Notes: generated from the sequence alone by a model not told the origin. A stretch of DNA of 64,000 nt from Sphingomonas asaccharolytica NBRC 15499 (GCF_001598355.1 NZ_BCYU01000018.1:1-64000); one strand, 5' to 3'. Shown: positions 46,405 to 56,620, counted from the first letter of the stretch. A program made the numbers and translations.

Positions 46405-46890
46405 ATGGCCCGTCCCAAGCCCCTCACGTTCGACAAGCAGAAGATCGTCGCCGAGAACCGGCGCGCGCGGTTCGACTATGCCATTGAGCAGACATTCGAG
46501 GCGGGGATCGCGCTGACCGGAACCGAAGTGAAGAGCCTACGCTCGGGCGAAGGATCGATCGCCGAAAGCTATGCCGAAGTGTTGGCGGACGGCGGTGTCT
46601 GGCTGGTCAATTCGAACATTCCCGAATTCAGCCATGGCAACCGCTTCAATCATGAGCCCAAGCGGCCGCGCAAATTGCTGCTCAATGCGCGCGAGATCAA
46701 CAAGCTGCATGGCGCGGTGGCGCGCGACGGCATGACGCTCGTGCCCCTCACAGTCTATTTCAACGCGCGCGGCCGGGCCAAGGTCGAGCTGGCCCTGGCC
46801 AAGGGCCGCAAGGCACACGACAAGCGCGAACACATCAAGGAGCGCGAGTGGAAGCGCGACGCCGGCCGGATCATGCGGGACCACGGCTGA
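46405..46890 (+). CDS. smpB: SsrA-binding protein SmpB
   Basis: Binds tmRNA and brings it to stalled ribosomes in trans-translation. The 161-residue protein shows [60 protein letters not shown] and the basic C-terminal tail [20 protein letters not shown]. The start at 46405 gives [11 protein letters not shown]. The tmRNA gene itself was not found in this window. Confidence 0.96.
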   Translation: MARPKPLTFDKQKIVAENRRARFDYAIEQTFEAGIALTGTEVKSLRSGEGSIAESYAEVLADGGVWLVNSNIPEFSHGNRFNHEPKRPRKLLLNAREINKLHGAVARDGMTLVPLTVYFNARGRAKVELALAKGRKAHDKREHIKEREWKRDAGRIMRDHG

Positions 46891-46895
46891 CGCGA

Positions 46896-46923
46896 TTGAC
46901 TAGGCGTGTCACCGCCCTAGAAC
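46896..46923 (+). promoter_or_regulatory. Predicted housekeeping promoter of the M13 peptidase unit
   Basis: TTGACT (46896-46901) and TAGAAC (46918-46923) are 16 bases apart, a fair sigma-70-type match. Transcription would start near 46930, giving a leader of about 80 bases that contains the short reading frame at 46947. Confidence 0.4.
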
Positions 46924-46946
46924 ACGCCCTATCAATAAGGAGGAAC

Positions 46947-47012
46947 ATGATCGCTCCGGCCTGCCGCGCGAGCGTCCGCTCCTCCACTTCGGAAAGGACC
47001 GTCCCCAGATGA
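46947..47012 (+). CDS. Putative 21-residue upstream peptide coupled to the M13 peptidase gene
   Basis: The ATG at 46947 has a near-perfect ribosome site, AAGGAGGAAC, directly before it. The frame encodes MIAPACRASVRSSTSERTVP plus R and stops with a TGA that overlaps the peptidase ATG (ATGA). The peptide is basic and Ser/Arg-rich and not recognised. It may serve only to couple translation; the peptidase also has a weaker site of its own (GGAAAGGA). Confidence 0.4.
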   Translation: MIAPACRASVRSSTSERTVPR

Positions 47013-49024
47013 AACCCTTCGCGTTCGCACTTCTTGCGGCGACGGCGCTCGGCGCCGCGGCGTTTACTCAGCAGACCGTCGCCGCGTCGTCGGGCAAGCC
47101 CACCTTCGGCACGTTCGGCATGGACGAAGCCGGCATGGACAAGTCCGTCGCGCCAGGGGACAGCTTCTACAATTACGCCAACGGCACCTGGGCGAAGAAC
47201 ACGCCGATCCCGTCGGACAAGTCGAATTACGGCGCGTTCAACCTGCTCGCCGATCTGTCCGAATCGCGGACCAAGGGCATTCTCGAAAAAGCCGCGACGG
47301 ATCCCAATTCGAAGATCGGCACCGCCTACGCGACCTTTCTCGACACCGGATCGATCGAGGCGAAGGGCCTAGCGCCGATCAAACCGTGGCTCAATCGTAT
47401 CAAGTCGACCGACAAGGCCGGCTATGCGACATTACTGGCCGAAGCGTCGATGGGCGGGATCGGCGGTCCGTTCGGTGCCGGCGTCGGCCAGGACGACAAG
47501 GCGCCCGAAACCTATATCCTTGGTCTCCGCCAGGGCGGCCTGGGCTTGCCCGACCGCGATTATTACAGCGATCCCAAATTCGCCGACGCCAAGGCGGGAT
47601 ATCAGGCGCATATCGCCAAGATGCTGACGCTGGCGGGCGAGGCCAATGCCGATGCCCGCGCCAAGGCGATCGTCGATCTGGAAACGCAGATCGCCGCGGT
47701 CAGCTGGTCGCGGATCGACAGCCGCGACGCCAACAAACGCTACAACAAGATGTCGGTCGCCGCTCTCCAGGCGAAGGCGCCGGGCTTTGACTTCCCCACC
47801 TATTTCAAGGGGATCGGCGCTCCGGTAGATACATTGCTGGTGGCACAACCCTCGGCGATCACTGGGATCGTCAAGCTGGTCTCGGACGCGCCGATGACGG
47901 TGCTGCAGGATCAGCTGATCATCCGCAGCCTCGACAATTATGCCGACGTGTTGCCCAAGGCGTTCGACGAGGAGAATTTCAACTTCTTCGGCAAGACGCT
48001 GTCGGGCACGCCCGAGCAGCAAGCGCGCTGGAAGCGCGGCGTGGAATTCACCACCAACGCGATTGAGGACGACGTCTCCAAGCTCTACGTCCAGCAATAT
48101 TTCCCGCCGGCGACCAAGGCGGCGGCCGACCAGCTGGTCAAGAACATCATCGCCGCGATGAACGCGCGGATCGACAAGCTCGATTGGATGTCGGCCGAAA
48201 CCAAGGTCAAGGCGCATGCCAAGCTCGCGGCGTTCCGCCCCAAGATCGGCTATCCGTCGCAATGGCGCGATTACGGCACGCTCAAGATCGCGAAGGGCGA
48301 TGCGTTCGGTAACGAATGGCGCGCCAACGAATGGGGCCGCAAGGACAATATCGCTCATCTCGGCAAGCCGCTGCAGCGCTGGGAATGGGGCATGACCCCG
48401 ATGGAAGTGAACGCTTATGCCAATTTCGGCATGGTCGAGATCGTCTTCCCCGCTGCGATACTGCAGCCGCCGTTCTTCGATCCCAATGCCGACCCCGCGG
48501 TCAATTATGGCGGGATCGGCGCGGTGATCGGGCACGAGATGAGCCACCATTTCGACGATCAAGGCGCCAAATACGACAAGAGCGGCCAGCTCACCGACTG
48601 GTGGACGCCCGCCGATGTCGCGGCGTTCAAAACGCGCACCGACGCGCTGGCGGCGGAATATGACCAATACGAGCCGCTGCCGGGCCAGCATGTCCAGGGC
48701 AAGCTGACCCTTGGCGAGAATGTCGCCGATCTCGCCGGCCTTACCGTCGCCTATGACGCCTATCACAAGGCGCTGGGTGGCAAGACCGCGCCGATGATCA
48801 ATGGTTATTCGGGCGACGAGCGCTTCTATCTCGGCTGGGCGCAGGTGTGGCGCCGCAGCTATCGCGAGCCGGAATTGCTCAAGCGCCTGCGCACCGATCC
48901 GCATGCCCCGTCGGAAGCGCGCGCGAGCATCGTCCGCAATATGGACCCATGGTACGCCGCGTTCAAAGTCCAGCCTGGACAGAAATTGTATCTCGCACCG
49001 GCCGACCGCGTCCGCATCTGGTAG
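47009..49024 (+). CDS. M13-family zinc metallopeptidase (neprilysin/PepO-like), exported
   Basis: A 671-residue endopeptidase that probably degrades peptides in the periplasm or at the cell surface. The signal peptide MKPFAFALLAATALGAAAFT is followed by the N-terminal M13 domain (GDSFYNYANGTWAKNTPIPS). The zinc site is visible as HEMSH in GAVIGHEMSHHFDDQGAKYD, with the third ligand Glu in LTLGENVADLAGL. The C-terminal substrate-binding block is RASIVRNMDPWYAAF and the protein ends RVRIW, as usual for M13. A short reading frame overlaps its start. Confidence 0.95.
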   Translation: MKPFAFALLAATALGAAAFTQQTVAASSGKPTFGTFGMDEAGMDKSVAPGDSFYNYANGTWAKNTPIPSDKSNYGAFNLLADLSESRTKGILEKAATDPNSKIGTAYATFLDTGSIEAKGLAPIKPWLNRIKSTDKAGYATLLAEASMGGIGGPFGAGVGQDDKAPETYILGLRQGGLGLPDRDYYSDPKFADAKAGYQAHIAKMLTLAGEANADARAKAIVDLETQIAAVSWSRIDSRDANKRYNKMSVAALQAKAPGFDFPTYFKGIGAPVDTLLVAQPSAITGIVKLVSDAPMTVLQDQLIIRSLDNYADVLPKAFDEENFNFFGKTLSGTPEQQARWKRGVEFTTNAIEDDVSKLYVQQYFPPATKAAADQLVKNIIAAMNARIDKLDWMSAETKVKAHAKLAAFRPKIGYPSQWRDYGTLKIAKGDAFGNEWRANEWGRKDNIAHLGKPLQRWEWGMTPMEVNAYANFGMVEIVFPAAILQPPFFDPNADPAVNYGGIGAVIGHEMSHHFDDQGAKYDKSGQLTDWWTPADVAAFKTRTDALAAEYDQYEPLPGQHVQGKLTLGENVADLAGLTVAYDAYHKALGGKTAPMINGYSGDERFYLGWAQVWRRSYREPELLKRLRTDPHAPSEARASIVRNMDPWYAAFKVQPGQKLYLAPADRVRIW

Positions 49025-49043
49025 GCGGCCAGCGCTGACAATC

Positions 49044-49080
49044 GACGCCGCCGCCGAGGGCATATCTCGTCGGCGGCGTC
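49044..49080. terminator. Strong hairpin after the M13 peptidase gene
   Basis: GACGCCGCCG (49044-49053) pairs perfectly with CGGCGGCGTC (49071-49080); the 17-base loop can pair further (CGAG with CTCG). It lies 20 bases past the stop. There is no T-run, so termination is inferred from stem strength and position. Confidence 0.55.
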
Positions 49081-49176
49081 GCTGCGATCAGCAGCAGTTC
49101 ATCGGCGCGCATCTATAGGTATTTTTTGGCGCGGTTCGGTGCTTTCAACGCGCGAAACCTTGTTGTAGGCAAAATC

Positions 49177-49758
49177 ATGGCTCATCCGCGTACCACGTTC
49201 ATCCTTCTCGCTTGCGCCGCGACCTTGCTCGGCGCGCGCGTTTCGGCGTTCCAGTCGGGCGGGAACGAGACTCTGAGCGTCGATGCTGACCATCTCGAAA
49301 TCCAGGACAAGGTGCAGCGCGCCCTGGCGCTGGGCAATGTGCGCGCGCGCCAGGGAGCGATGACGGTGACGTCGGACCGGGCCGAGGTCCTGTATTCGTC
49401 GAGCCTCGTCAGTTCGAGCGGAGCGCCGCCGGAAATCTCGCAGATTCGCGCGTCGGGCAATGTAGTCGTGACGCGGCCTGGCGAGAAGGCGACGGGTTCC
49501 TATGCGATCTACGATCTCAACAAGCGCATTATCACGATGATCGGCAACGTCGTGCTGAATCGCGGCGCCAACGTGGTTCGCGGCGGACGGTTGGTGATCA
49601 ACCTCAACACCAACGGCGCGTCGCTCGATTCCGGCGGGAAGGTCGGCACGAGCAAATCGGGCGGCCGGGTGACCGGCGTGTTCTCGGTTCCCAAGCGCAA
49701 TACCGACGCTCCGGCGACACCTACTACCCCCAGCCCGAGCACACCTGACAAGAAATAG
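49177..49758 (+). CDS. LptA/OstA-like periplasmic LPS-transport protein
   Basis: A 193-residue protein with a signal peptide (MAHPRTTFILLACAATLLGA) and a beta-jellyroll of the OstA/LptA type: LSVDADHLEIQDKVQRALAL, GNVRARQGAMTVTSDRAEVL, IRASGNVVVTRPGEKATGS and MIGNVVLNRGANVVRGGRL. LptA bridges the periplasm for lipopolysaccharide. Its usual neighbours lptC, lptB and rpoN are absent here, so this may be a relocated lptA or a second OstA-like protein. The C-terminus is a low-complexity Pro/Thr/Ser tail. The start at 49177 is preferred over TTG at 49126. Confidence 0.82.
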   Translation: MAHPRTTFILLACAATLLGARVSAFQSGGNETLSVDADHLEIQDKVQRALALGNVRARQGAMTVTSDRAEVLYSSSLVSSSGAPPEISQIRASGNVVVTRPGEKATGSYAIYDLNKRIITMIGNVVLNRGANVVRGGRLVINLNTNGASLDSGGKVGTSKSGGRVTGVFSVPKRNTDAPATPTTPSPSTPDKK

Positions 49759-49847
49759 CATCGGATGATGCGGCGGAGAGGCGCCGGCGCAGGTCGGGCA
49801 TTCCCGACGATGCTTGACCTACCTAGCCACCGCGCCACAAGGGGCTG

Positions 49848-52247
49848 ATGGCTTCCCGACCCGTTCCAAACGATGCACGCGCCCCCGGTCAGCGGCAGGC
49901 ACTGATCGTCGCGGCGACGTGCGGCGCGGGGGCGGCGCTGATCGCGCTGATGATTCTTCACAATTTCGCCATCGCGGGGGGATTCGCCGCCGCCATGCTG
50001 TTGCTGGTCGGCGCCGTTATCGTCTGGTCGCGGTTCGCGCCGGCGGCGTCCGACATGCCCGGCGAAACCGATTGGAGCGTGGCACGCGCGCTGGCGGCGG
50101 CGAGCGACGACGCGATTGCGGTCACCGACCGGGCAGGGCGGCTGATCTGCGCCAATGAGCGCTATCGCGCACGCTTTGGCGGCTATCCGACCCCGCCCGG
50201 CCTGCCGCTCGACGACAATGGCCCGGGCGAGCTGGCGGCGGCGGGACGAATCGCGTGGCGCGACGGGTCGGCCGAGCTCGATCGCATCACAACTCGCGGT
50301 GCGCCGCTCGCCGTGGCGATCGAGCGCGCCGGCGACAGCGAGGACATGCTGGTCTGGCGCTTTCATGAGGCGCAGGGGCTCGATCTCGCTACCAACGTTC
50401 AGTCGATCATCGCCGGGCCGACCGGCGACCGGCTGGCCGCCGCCGGAATCATGGCCGCGCTGATCGCGCCCGACGGACGCCTGCTCGCCGCTAATCGCGT
50501 GCTGCGCGAACGGTCGATGGGGCACGAGGAAAGCGTCGTCGTCGGCCGCGACTTCGCGCGCTTCCTGATCGCCGACAACAAGGGCCAGGTGCGGTTCGAG
50601 CGAGAGGGCCCGCGTGGTGCGCCGCTCCGCATCCTGCAGATCCCGTTCCTCGACGGCGAGGACGCGCCGATCCTGGTCGTGTTGCTCGACGAGGAGGAGC
50701 ATGGCCAGCCGGCGATCGGCGGATCGGCCGCGGCGCATGTCAAAAGCCTGATCTCGCTGCTCCCCGTCGGGCTCGCTTTGGTCGACCGCGATGGGCGGTT
50801 CGTCCAGATGAACGATCCGTTCGTTCGCGCCGCGCAGGTCGATCAGGCGCAGCCGCCCCTCTATCCGGGCGACCTGGTGGTGCGCGAGGACAAAGCGGCA
50901 GTGGCCGACGCGATCCGCCGCTTCGCCAATGGCGCGACGCATTCGATGGACATGGCGATCCGGCTGAAGGACCATCCCGACGAACCGGTCGCGCTGACCA
51001 TTGCCGGCGCGCGCGGGTTGGGCGATGCCGCGGTGCTGCTGAGCCTCAAGGACAATGGCGAAGAGACCCGGCTCAAGCGCGAAGTCGCGCAGGCGACCAA
51101 GATGCAGGCGGTCGGCCAGCTCGCCGGCGGCGTCGCGCACGATTTCAACAATATCCTGACCGCCATCATCGGCCATTGCGACCTGATGCTGATGCGCCAT
51201 TCGCCCGGCGACAGCGATTATGACGACATCCAGCAGATCAAGGCGAATTCCAACCGGGCGGCCAGCCTGACCCGCCAATTGCTCGCCTTTTCGCGCCAGC
51301 AGACGTTGCGGCCGCAAGTGCTGCAACTGCCCGATGTGATCTCGGAAGTATCGCAATTGCTCAAGCGCCTGCTCGGCGAGACGGTGAAGCTCGAAGTGCG
51401 GCACGGTCGCAACCTGGGCGCGGTGCGCGCCGACCCCGGACAACTCGAGCAGGTCGTCGTCAATCTGGCGGTCAACGCGCGCGACGCGATGCTGTCCAAG
51501 GATCCCAACGGAGGCGGGACGCTGACGATCACATCGCGCGCGGTCAGCGCGGCGGAGGTCCGCAAGATGGGATCCGACATCCTGCCGATCGCCGATTATT
51601 CGGCGCTCGAGATGAGCGACACCGGCACCGGCATTCCGCCCGAAATCCTCGGCAAGATCTTCGAACCGTTCTTCACCACCAAGGAAATCGGCAAGGGAAC
51701 GGGGCTGGGTCTATCGACCGTCTATGGCATCGTCAAACAATCCGGCGGCTATATCTTCGCCGATTCCAAACCGGGCCAGGGCGCGACCTTCTCGATCTAT
51801 TTCCCCGTCCACGCCGCCGAGGCGCCGAAGATCGCCAAAATCATTGCCAAGGAAAAGCCGGTCGATCTTTGGGGGACCGGCCTGATCCTGCTGGTCGAGG
51901 ATGAGGACATGGTCCGCGCGGTCGCCGAGCGCGCGCTGACGCGGCAGGGCTATACCGTGCTGACCGCCGAGAATGGCGAAGCGGCGCTCGAATTGCTGGC
52001 ACGCGGCGAAAAGCCCGATCTGCTGATTTCGGATGTCGTGATGCCGTCGATGGACGGCCCGACGATGGTGCGTCACGCCCGCGAGCGCTATCCCGATCTA
52101 CCGATCCTGTTCATGTCGGGCTATGCTGAGGAACAGCTTAGGAAGTCGATCGATCTCGATAACGTCGCGTTTCTGCCCAAGCCGTTTTCGGTGCAACAGC
52201 TCGCCGAAGCGGCGCGCGACATGCTGGCGCCGCCGGTGGGGCAATGA
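49848..52247 (+). CDS. cckA: Hybrid histidine kinase, CckA-type
   Basis: In alphaproteobacteria CckA drives the CtrA phosphorelay through ChpT. This 799-residue protein has two N-terminal membrane helices (about 22-60), PAS-like segments (about 75-190, 190-285 and 290-395), the dimerisation/phosphorylation block [20 protein letters not shown] (His near 426), an ATPase domain ([48 protein letters not shown]) and a C-terminal receiver ([10 protein letters not shown], phospho-Asp in [13 protein letters not shown], Lys in FLPKPFS). The domain order and the HDFNN box are those of CckA. A lone receiver gene follows 109 bases downstream. Confidence 0.9.
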   Translation: MASRPVPNDARAPGQRQALIVAATCGAGAALIALMILHNFAIAGGFAAAMLLLVGAVIVWSRFAPAASDMPGETDWSVARALAAASDDAIAVTDRAGRLICANERYRARFGGYPTPPGLPLDDNGPGELAAAGRIAWRDGSAELDRITTRGAPLAVAIERAGDSEDMLVWRFHEAQGLDLATNVQSIIAGPTGDRLAAAGIMAALIAPDGRLLAANRVLRERSMGHEESVVVGRDFARFLIADNKGQVRFEREGPRGAPLRILQIPFLDGEDAPILVVLLDEEEHGQPAIGGSAAAHVKSLISLLPVGLALVDRDGRFVQMNDPFVRAAQVDQAQPPLYPGDLVVREDKAAVADAIRRFANGATHSMDMAIRLKDHPDEPVALTIAGARGLGDAAVLLSLKDNGEETRLKREVAQATKMQAVGQLAGGVAHDFNNILTAIIGHCDLMLMRHSPGDSDYDDIQQIKANSNRAASLTRQLLAFSRQQTLRPQVLQLPDVISEVSQLLKRLLGETVKLEVRHGRNLGAVRADPGQLEQVVVNLAVNARDAMLSKDPNGGGTLTITSRAVSAAEVRKMGSDILPIADYSALEMSDTGTGIPPEILGKIFEPFFTTKEIGKGTGLGLSTVYGIVKQSGGYIFADSKPGQGATFSIYFPVHAAEAPKIAKIIAKEKPVDLWGTGLILLVEDEDMVRAVAERALTRQGYTVLTAENGEAALELLARGEKPDLLISDVVMPSMDGPTMVRHARERYPDLPILFMSGYAEEQLRKSIDLDNVAFLPKPFSVQQLAEAARDMLAPPVGQ

Positions 52248-52356
52248 TCGAGCGTAACTCCCGGAATCGGGATCATCGCGCTGGCTCGGCGGACGAAATG
52301 TTGCCCTACGGAACGCCAGGCATGGCGTCCGGCAGCGACCGAGTCTAAGGCGAGTC

Positions 52357-52701
52357 ATGGCGTCGCCGCAGCGCATCCTTATCGTCGAGGACGAACCTCT
52401 GATCGCCATGCTGCTCGAGGATTTCCTCGAGGCATTGAACAAGACGCACGTCGCGACGTGCGACAGCGTGACCTCGGCGCTCGCGGTAATCGACGCCGAA
52501 CATCCCGATGCGGCGATCCTGGACGTCAATCTGTCGGGCGGCGAGAAGAGCTGGCCGGTCGCCGATGCACTGGCGGAGCGCAACATTCCCTTCGTCCTGT
52601 CGACCGGCGGCGGGGAAGACACGCCGGCCCATGCCGCCCGCCCGCGGCTGGTCAAACCCTATACGATGGAAAACGTCGCCAAGGCGCTCGCGGAACTCTG
52701 A
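52357..52701 (+). CDS. Single-domain response regulator
   Basis: A 114-residue stand-alone receiver. The acidic pocket is ILIVEDEPLIAMLLEDFLEA, the phospho-Asp lies in AAILDVNLSGGEKSW, Ser/Thr in PFVLSTGGG and Lys in RLVKPYTMENV. There is no output domain, so it acts as a phosphate relay or a protein-binding switch. It follows cckA, but nothing in sequence proves that CckA is its kinase. Confidence 0.9.
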   Translation: MASPQRILIVEDEPLIAMLLEDFLEALNKTHVATCDSVTSALAVIDAEHPDAAILDVNLSGGEKSWPVADALAERNIPFVLSTGGGEDTPAHAARPRLVKPYTMENVAKALAEL

Positions 52702-52732
52702 CCGCGACGGTCGCGCCGTCGACTATCGTGGA

Positions 52733-53248
52733 TCAAGCGATGCGGTCGGGAATTTCCGCCGCGTCGGCGTCGAGCGAGGCTTGCGGGGCGACCGCTTCCC
52801 AAGGGAACACGAACCAGTCCTTTCGCTCGTCGCGGTCGATCACTTCGGCGCGATAATCGACTTGTTCGCGCGACCGCTTGTTGTCGAGCAAGGTCGCGAA
52901 GCGGACATGGTCGCGCGCTGCCCCCGCGGTGGCCAGCGCGGCGCGCAGCTTGCCGATCGTCGCGCCCGAATCATTGATATCGTCGACGAACAGCAGTCGC
53001 TCGCCGTCGCGCGTGCGCGCCGCCAGCTTGATCAGCGGCGCGTCGGAGAAATCCTCGACGCGCGACGAATGGTCGACCGACAGCATCGGCAGGCCGGTTG
53101 CATGGCTGAGATAGACCGCCGGCGCCAGCCCGCCGCGGCCGATCCCGATGATGAAGCTGGGAAGCCACCCGCTCTCCGCGATTTCGGCGGCGAGCATCTT
53201 CACCTGCGCCTCGAATATGTCATGCGGGATCGGGGTGAAGACCGGCAT
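52733..53248 (-). CDS. Phosphoribosyltransferase, probably purine salvage
   Basis: A 171-residue type I PRTase. The PRPP loop is LLFVDDINDSGATIGKL (about residues 91-107), and the N-terminal PSFIIGIGRGGLAPAVYLSH supplies the pyrophosphate-binding turn. It starts at 53248 by a TAATG overlap with the stop of the deaminase gene. Since that deaminase makes hypoxanthine from adenine, the natural assignment is a hypoxanthine/xanthine (Gpt-like) enzyme making the nucleotide; the substrate is inferred from context only. Confidence 0.85.
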   Translation of the reverse strand: MPVFTPIPHDIFEAQVKMLAAEIAESGWLPSFIIGIGRGGLAPAVYLSHATGLPMLSVDHSSRVEDFSDAPLIKLAARTRDGERLLFVDDINDSGATIGKLRAALATAGAARDHVRFATLLDNKRSREQVDYRAEVIDRDERKDWFVFPWEAVAPQASLDADAAEIPDRIA

Positions 53249-54267
53249 TAGCGTTGCTCCGCGACATAGGCGTCGAGCGCGGCGGTGTGGCGGGCCACCT
53301 CGTCGTCGCTCAGGAACGATCCCAGGAAGGAATTGCGCGCGAGGGTGACGAGCGCGTCCTTGCCAAGCCCGCGCGCCGCCGCGGCCTGACGATAATTCTC
53401 GCCGATATAGCCACCGAAATAGGCGGGGTCGTCCGAATTGATCGTCGCGCGCAGCCCGAGGTCGAGCATGCGGTCGATCGGATGGGCGCCTATCGAGGCG
53501 ACGTTGCACAATTTGACGTTGGACAACGGGCAGACGGTCAACGTCATGCCCGTGCGCGCCAGCCGCGCGGTCAGTACCGGATCCTCCAGGCTGCGATTAC
53601 CATGGTCGAGCCGGTCGATCGCGAGCAGGTCGAGCGCCTGATAGACATAATCGGGCGGGCCTTCCTCACCGGCATGGGCGACCAGCCGCAGCCCTTTTTC
53701 GCGCGCCGCGGCAAAGACCCGCGCGAACTTTTCGGGCGGGTGGCCGACTTCAGACGAATCGAGCCCGACCCCGGCGATGCGATCGAGCCAGGGTTCGGCC
53801 TGGCCAAGCGTGTCGAACGCCGCTTCCTCGCTCAAGTGGCGTAGGAAGCAGAGGATCAGTTTCGACGTCAGGCCATGTCTGGCTTCCGCCTCAGCCATCC
53901 CCGCGAGCAATCCCTCGATCGCGGTGCCGAAGGGGATGCCGCGATCGGTGTGTGTCTGGGGATCGAAGAAGATTTCGGCATGAACTACTCCGTCCGCAGC
54001 GGCTCGGTCGAAATAGGCGAGGGCGAGATCGCGGAAATCCACTTCGGTCCGAAGCACGTTGGCGCCGGTATAATAGATGTCGAGAAAGTCCTGCAGGTTG
54101 GAAAAACTGTAGGCGGCCCGCACTTCATCGACTGACTTGAACGGAATCTCGACCCCGTTGCGCTCAGCCAGCGCGAACATCAGCTCGGGCTCCAGGCTGC
54201 CTTCGATATGAAGGTGGAGCTCGGCCTTGGGCAGGCCGGCGATAAAGGCGTCGAGGTCGCTCTGCAT
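53248..54267 (-). CDS. Adenine deaminase, adenosine-deaminase-like family
   Basis: A 339-residue zinc aminohydrolase. HxH near the N-terminus is visible in [15 protein letters not shown], then [27 protein letters not shown], the catalytic [11 protein letters not shown] and [18 protein letters not shown]. These blocks match the PA0148-type adenine deaminases (adenine to hypoxanthine) better than true adenosine deaminases, notably SNVKLCN and DPAYFGGY. The start at 54267 (MQSDLDAF) is chosen; the longer frame has no support and runs into the recA control region. A PRTase gene overlaps its stop. Confidence 0.88.
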   Translation of the reverse strand: MQSDLDAFIAGLPKAELHLHIEGSLEPELMFALAERNGVEIPFKSVDEVRAAYSFSNLQDFLDIYYTGANVLRTEVDFRDLALAYFDRAAADGVVHAEIFFDPQTHTDRGIPFGTAIEGLLAGMAEAEARHGLTSKLILCFLRHLSEEAAFDTLGQAEPWLDRIAGVGLDSSEVGHPPEKFARVFAAAREKGLRLVAHAGEEGPPDYVYQALDLLAIDRLDHGNRSLEDPVLTARLARTGMTLTVCPLSNVKLCNVASIGAHPIDRMLDLGLRATINSDDPAYFGGYIGENYRQAAAARGLGKDALVTLARNSFLGSFLSDDEVARHTAALDAYVAEQR

Positions 54268-54344
54268 GGGCAAACCATGAAGCGGGGCAGGGCCCCGGGC
54301 AAGAAATATCGGGAAAGCACCATTTCGGTGCGAAAAAAATTCAT

Positions 54345-54359
54345 GTTCCGCTATTGTTC
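54345..54359. promoter_or_regulatory. LexA (SOS) box of recA
   Basis: GTTC-CGCTATT-GTTC fits the alphaproteobacterial LexA operator GTTC-N7-GTTC. It lies 79 bases upstream of the recA start, in the gap between recA and the divergent adenine deaminase gene; LexA autoregulated SOS control of recA is expected. Confidence 0.85.
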
Positions 54360-54437
54360 CATAAGAACAAATGCGATACATGCTCTCCAACACGATTGAA
54401 CGCCGACACTATCCCGGCTAGCGCGGAGGCCTTCTCA

Positions 54438-55520
54438 ATGGCAGCTTCTCTGAAAGTTATCGACGGCATGGCATCGCAAAATACCGACCGGCAAAAAGCA
54501 CTCGAAGCTGCACTGGCTCAGATCGATCGCGCGTTCGGTAAGGGCTCGGCGATGCGGCTGGGATCCAAAGAGGCCATGCAGGTCGAATCGATCTCGACCG
54601 GCAGCCTGGGCCTCGACATCGCGCTCGGCGTCGGCGGCTTGCCGCGCGGTCGCGTGATCGAAGTGTACGGACCGGAAAGCTCGGGCAAGACGACGCTCGC
54701 GCTTCATGTCATCGCCGAAGCGCAGCGTGGCGGCGGCACGGCGGCATTCGTCGATGCCGAGCATGCGCTCGATCCGGTCTATGCCAAGAAACTGGGCGTC
54801 AATATCGACGAGCTGATCGTGTCGCAACCCGATACCGGCGAGCAGGCGCTAGAAATCGTAGATACGCTGGTGCGGTCGAACGCGATCGATGTGCTGGTGG
54901 TCGACTCGGTCGCTGCCTTGGTGCCGCGCGCCGAAATCGAGGGTGAGATGGGCGACAGCCATGTCGGGCTTCAGGCCCGGTTGATGTCGCAGTCGCTGCG
55001 CAAGCTGACCGGATCGATCAGCCGCTCGCGCTGCATGGTGATCTTTATCAACCAGCTGCGCATGAAGATCGGCGTGATGTACGGCAATCCCGAGACGACG
55101 ACGGGCGGCAACGCGCTGAAATTCTACGCCTCGGTCCGCCTCGACATTCGCCGCACCGGCCAGATCAAGGATCGCGACGATATCGTCGGCAACACTACCC
55201 GGGTGAAGGTCGTCAAGAACAAGGTCGCGCCGCCGTTCAAGCAGGTCGAATTCGACATCATGTACGGTGAGGGCATTTCCAAGATCGGCGAAATCCTCGA
55301 TCTCGGCGTCAAGGCCGGGCTGGTCGAGAAATCGGGCGCCTGGTTCAGCTACGATTCGATCCGCATCGGTCAGGGTCGCGAGAACTCCAAGAACTACCTC
55401 AAGGAGAATCCCGACGTCGCCGAACGCCTCGAACGGGCTATCCGCAATCGTACGGCGGAAGTCGCCGAAGAGATGATGGTCGGCGGTCTGGACGACAACG
55501 GCGGCGACGACGAACTCTGA
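54438..55520 (+). CDS. recA: Recombinase RecA
   Basis: Strand-exchange and SOS coprotease protein, 360 residues. Walker A is GPESSGKTT, Walker [17 protein letters not shown], loop L1 [15 protein letters not shown] and L2 [20 protein letters not shown]. The acidic C-terminal tail ends DDNGGDDEL. The ATG at 54438 gives [19 protein letters not shown] at 54468 is an alternative with the family-typical N-terminus. A LexA box lies upstream and a strong terminator downstream. Confidence 0.98.
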   Translation: MAASLKVIDGMASQNTDRQKALEAALAQIDRAFGKGSAMRLGSKEAMQVESISTGSLGLDIALGVGGLPRGRVIEVYGPESSGKTTLALHVIAEAQRGGGTAAFVDAEHALDPVYAKKLGVNIDELIVSQPDTGEQALEIVDTLVRSNAIDVLVVDSVAALVPRAEIEGEMGDSHVGLQARLMSQSLRKLTGSISRSRCMVIFINQLRMKIGVMYGNPETTTGGNALKFYASVRLDIRRTGQIKDRDDIVGNTTRVKVVKNKVAPPFKQVEFDIMYGEGISKIGEILDLGVKAGLVEKSGAWFSYDSIRIGQGRENSKNYLKENPDVAERLERAIRNRTAEVAEEMMVGGLDDNGGDDEL

Positions 55521-55631
55521 TACCCAATTTCGAGACGGCGCGGAAAAAGTTTGCTGCAATGCAACCAACTCGCAGTTGTTTCGTTACCGGCACAACCCCA
55601 GCGGCGATTCCCCCTCCGCCGCAACTCCCGG

Positions 55632-55659
55632 AAAGGCCCGCCCGCGTCGGCGGGCCTTT
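55632..55659 (+). terminator. Rho-independent terminator of recA
   Basis: AAAGGCCCGCC (55632-55642) and GGCGGGCCTTT (55649-55659) form a perfect 11-base stem around a six-base loop, followed by CATATTT. The stem's own A and T ends give a T-run in both directions. It lies about 110 bases past the recA stop. Confidence 0.85.
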
Positions 55660-55769
55660 CATATTTCGGGCTTCCGCGCGCCGATATTATTGGGCTCTCG
55701 TTCGCCGAGGTGCATAGATCGCCATGGATAATCCATCGCGCGGCAGCCGGGTTGAACGGGGAGGGCCGA

Positions 55770-56588
55770 ATGACATTGGCGTATGACTGGGCAGGGCGCG
55801 TCGGCGACACCTGGGCGGATCAATGGCGCCGCACCGATTTGAGCTTCGCCAATTTGTCGCCCCATCTCAATGCAGCGATTCTCGACGCTGCGCCGGAGAC
55901 CGGCACCGCGGTCGATATTGGCTGCGGCGCAGGCGGCACCGCGATCGCGCTAGCCGCCGCTCGCCCGGCTCTAACGGTGCTCGGGATCGATCTCTCTCGG
56001 AACCTCGTCGAAACAGCGCGGGAGCGGGGCGCGGCTTATCCCAACCTCCGCTTCGAGGTCGGAGACGCAAGCGAGTTGGGTGGCATCACCGCCGACCTTC
56101 TGTTCTCGCGCCATGGTGTCATGTTCTTCGACGATCCCATCGCCGCCTTCGCCAGGTTGCGGTGTGCGGTAGCCGCCGACGCGCATCTGGTCTTCTCCTG
56201 CTTTCGCGACGTGACGCTCAACGCCTGGGCGATCGAGACCGGGGCTGCGGTGACTGGCACAGCGCCGCAAAAACCCGGAACGTCGCCGGGCCCCTTCGCC
56301 TTCGCGGACGCCGACCACGTCCACTCCATTCTGCAAGCGAGCGGCTGGGCGGGCGACGAGCAGCCGATCGATTATTCCTATCGGGCAGGCGAGGGGGAGC
56401 AGGCGGTCGACGAGGCGCTCGCCTTTTTCAGTCGGATCGGACCTGCGGCAGCACGGCTTCGTGAGCTTGATGGCGCGGCCCAGGAAGCCGGTCGCGAGCG
56501 GTTACGCGGCGTCTTGGTGGCTCACCTCCGCAACGATGCGGTGGATTTCCCGGCCTCGGCGTGGATATGGTCGTGCCGGCCCGCCTGA
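55770..56588 (+). CDS. Class I SAM-dependent methyltransferase
   Basis: A 272-residue small-molecule-type methyltransferase. The SAM loop is GTAVDIGCGAGGTAIALAA (about residues 42-60), followed by VLGIDLSRNLVETAR (acidic residue after strand 2) and DLLFSRHGVMFFDDP. The rest resembles the UbiE/COQ5-type Methyltransf_11/25 fold. The substrate is unknown. The ATG at 55770 has GGGGAGGG upstream. A glutathione S-transferase gene follows 32 bases later. Confidence 0.85.
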   Translation: MTLAYDWAGRVGDTWADQWRRTDLSFANLSPHLNAAILDAAPETGTAVDIGCGAGGTAIALAAARPALTVLGIDLSRNLVETARERGAAYPNLRFEVGDASELGGITADLLFSRHGVMFFDDPIAAFARLRCAVAADAHLVFSCFRDVTLNAWAIETGAAVTGTAPQKPGTSPGPFAFADADHVHSILQASGWAGDEQPIDYSYRAGEGEQAVDEALAFFSRIGPAAARLRELDGAAQEAGRERLRGVLVAHLRNDAVDFPASAWIWSCRPA

Positions 56589-56620
56589 GAACTTCATAAC
56601 TAGGGCCGGGGAGGAACATC

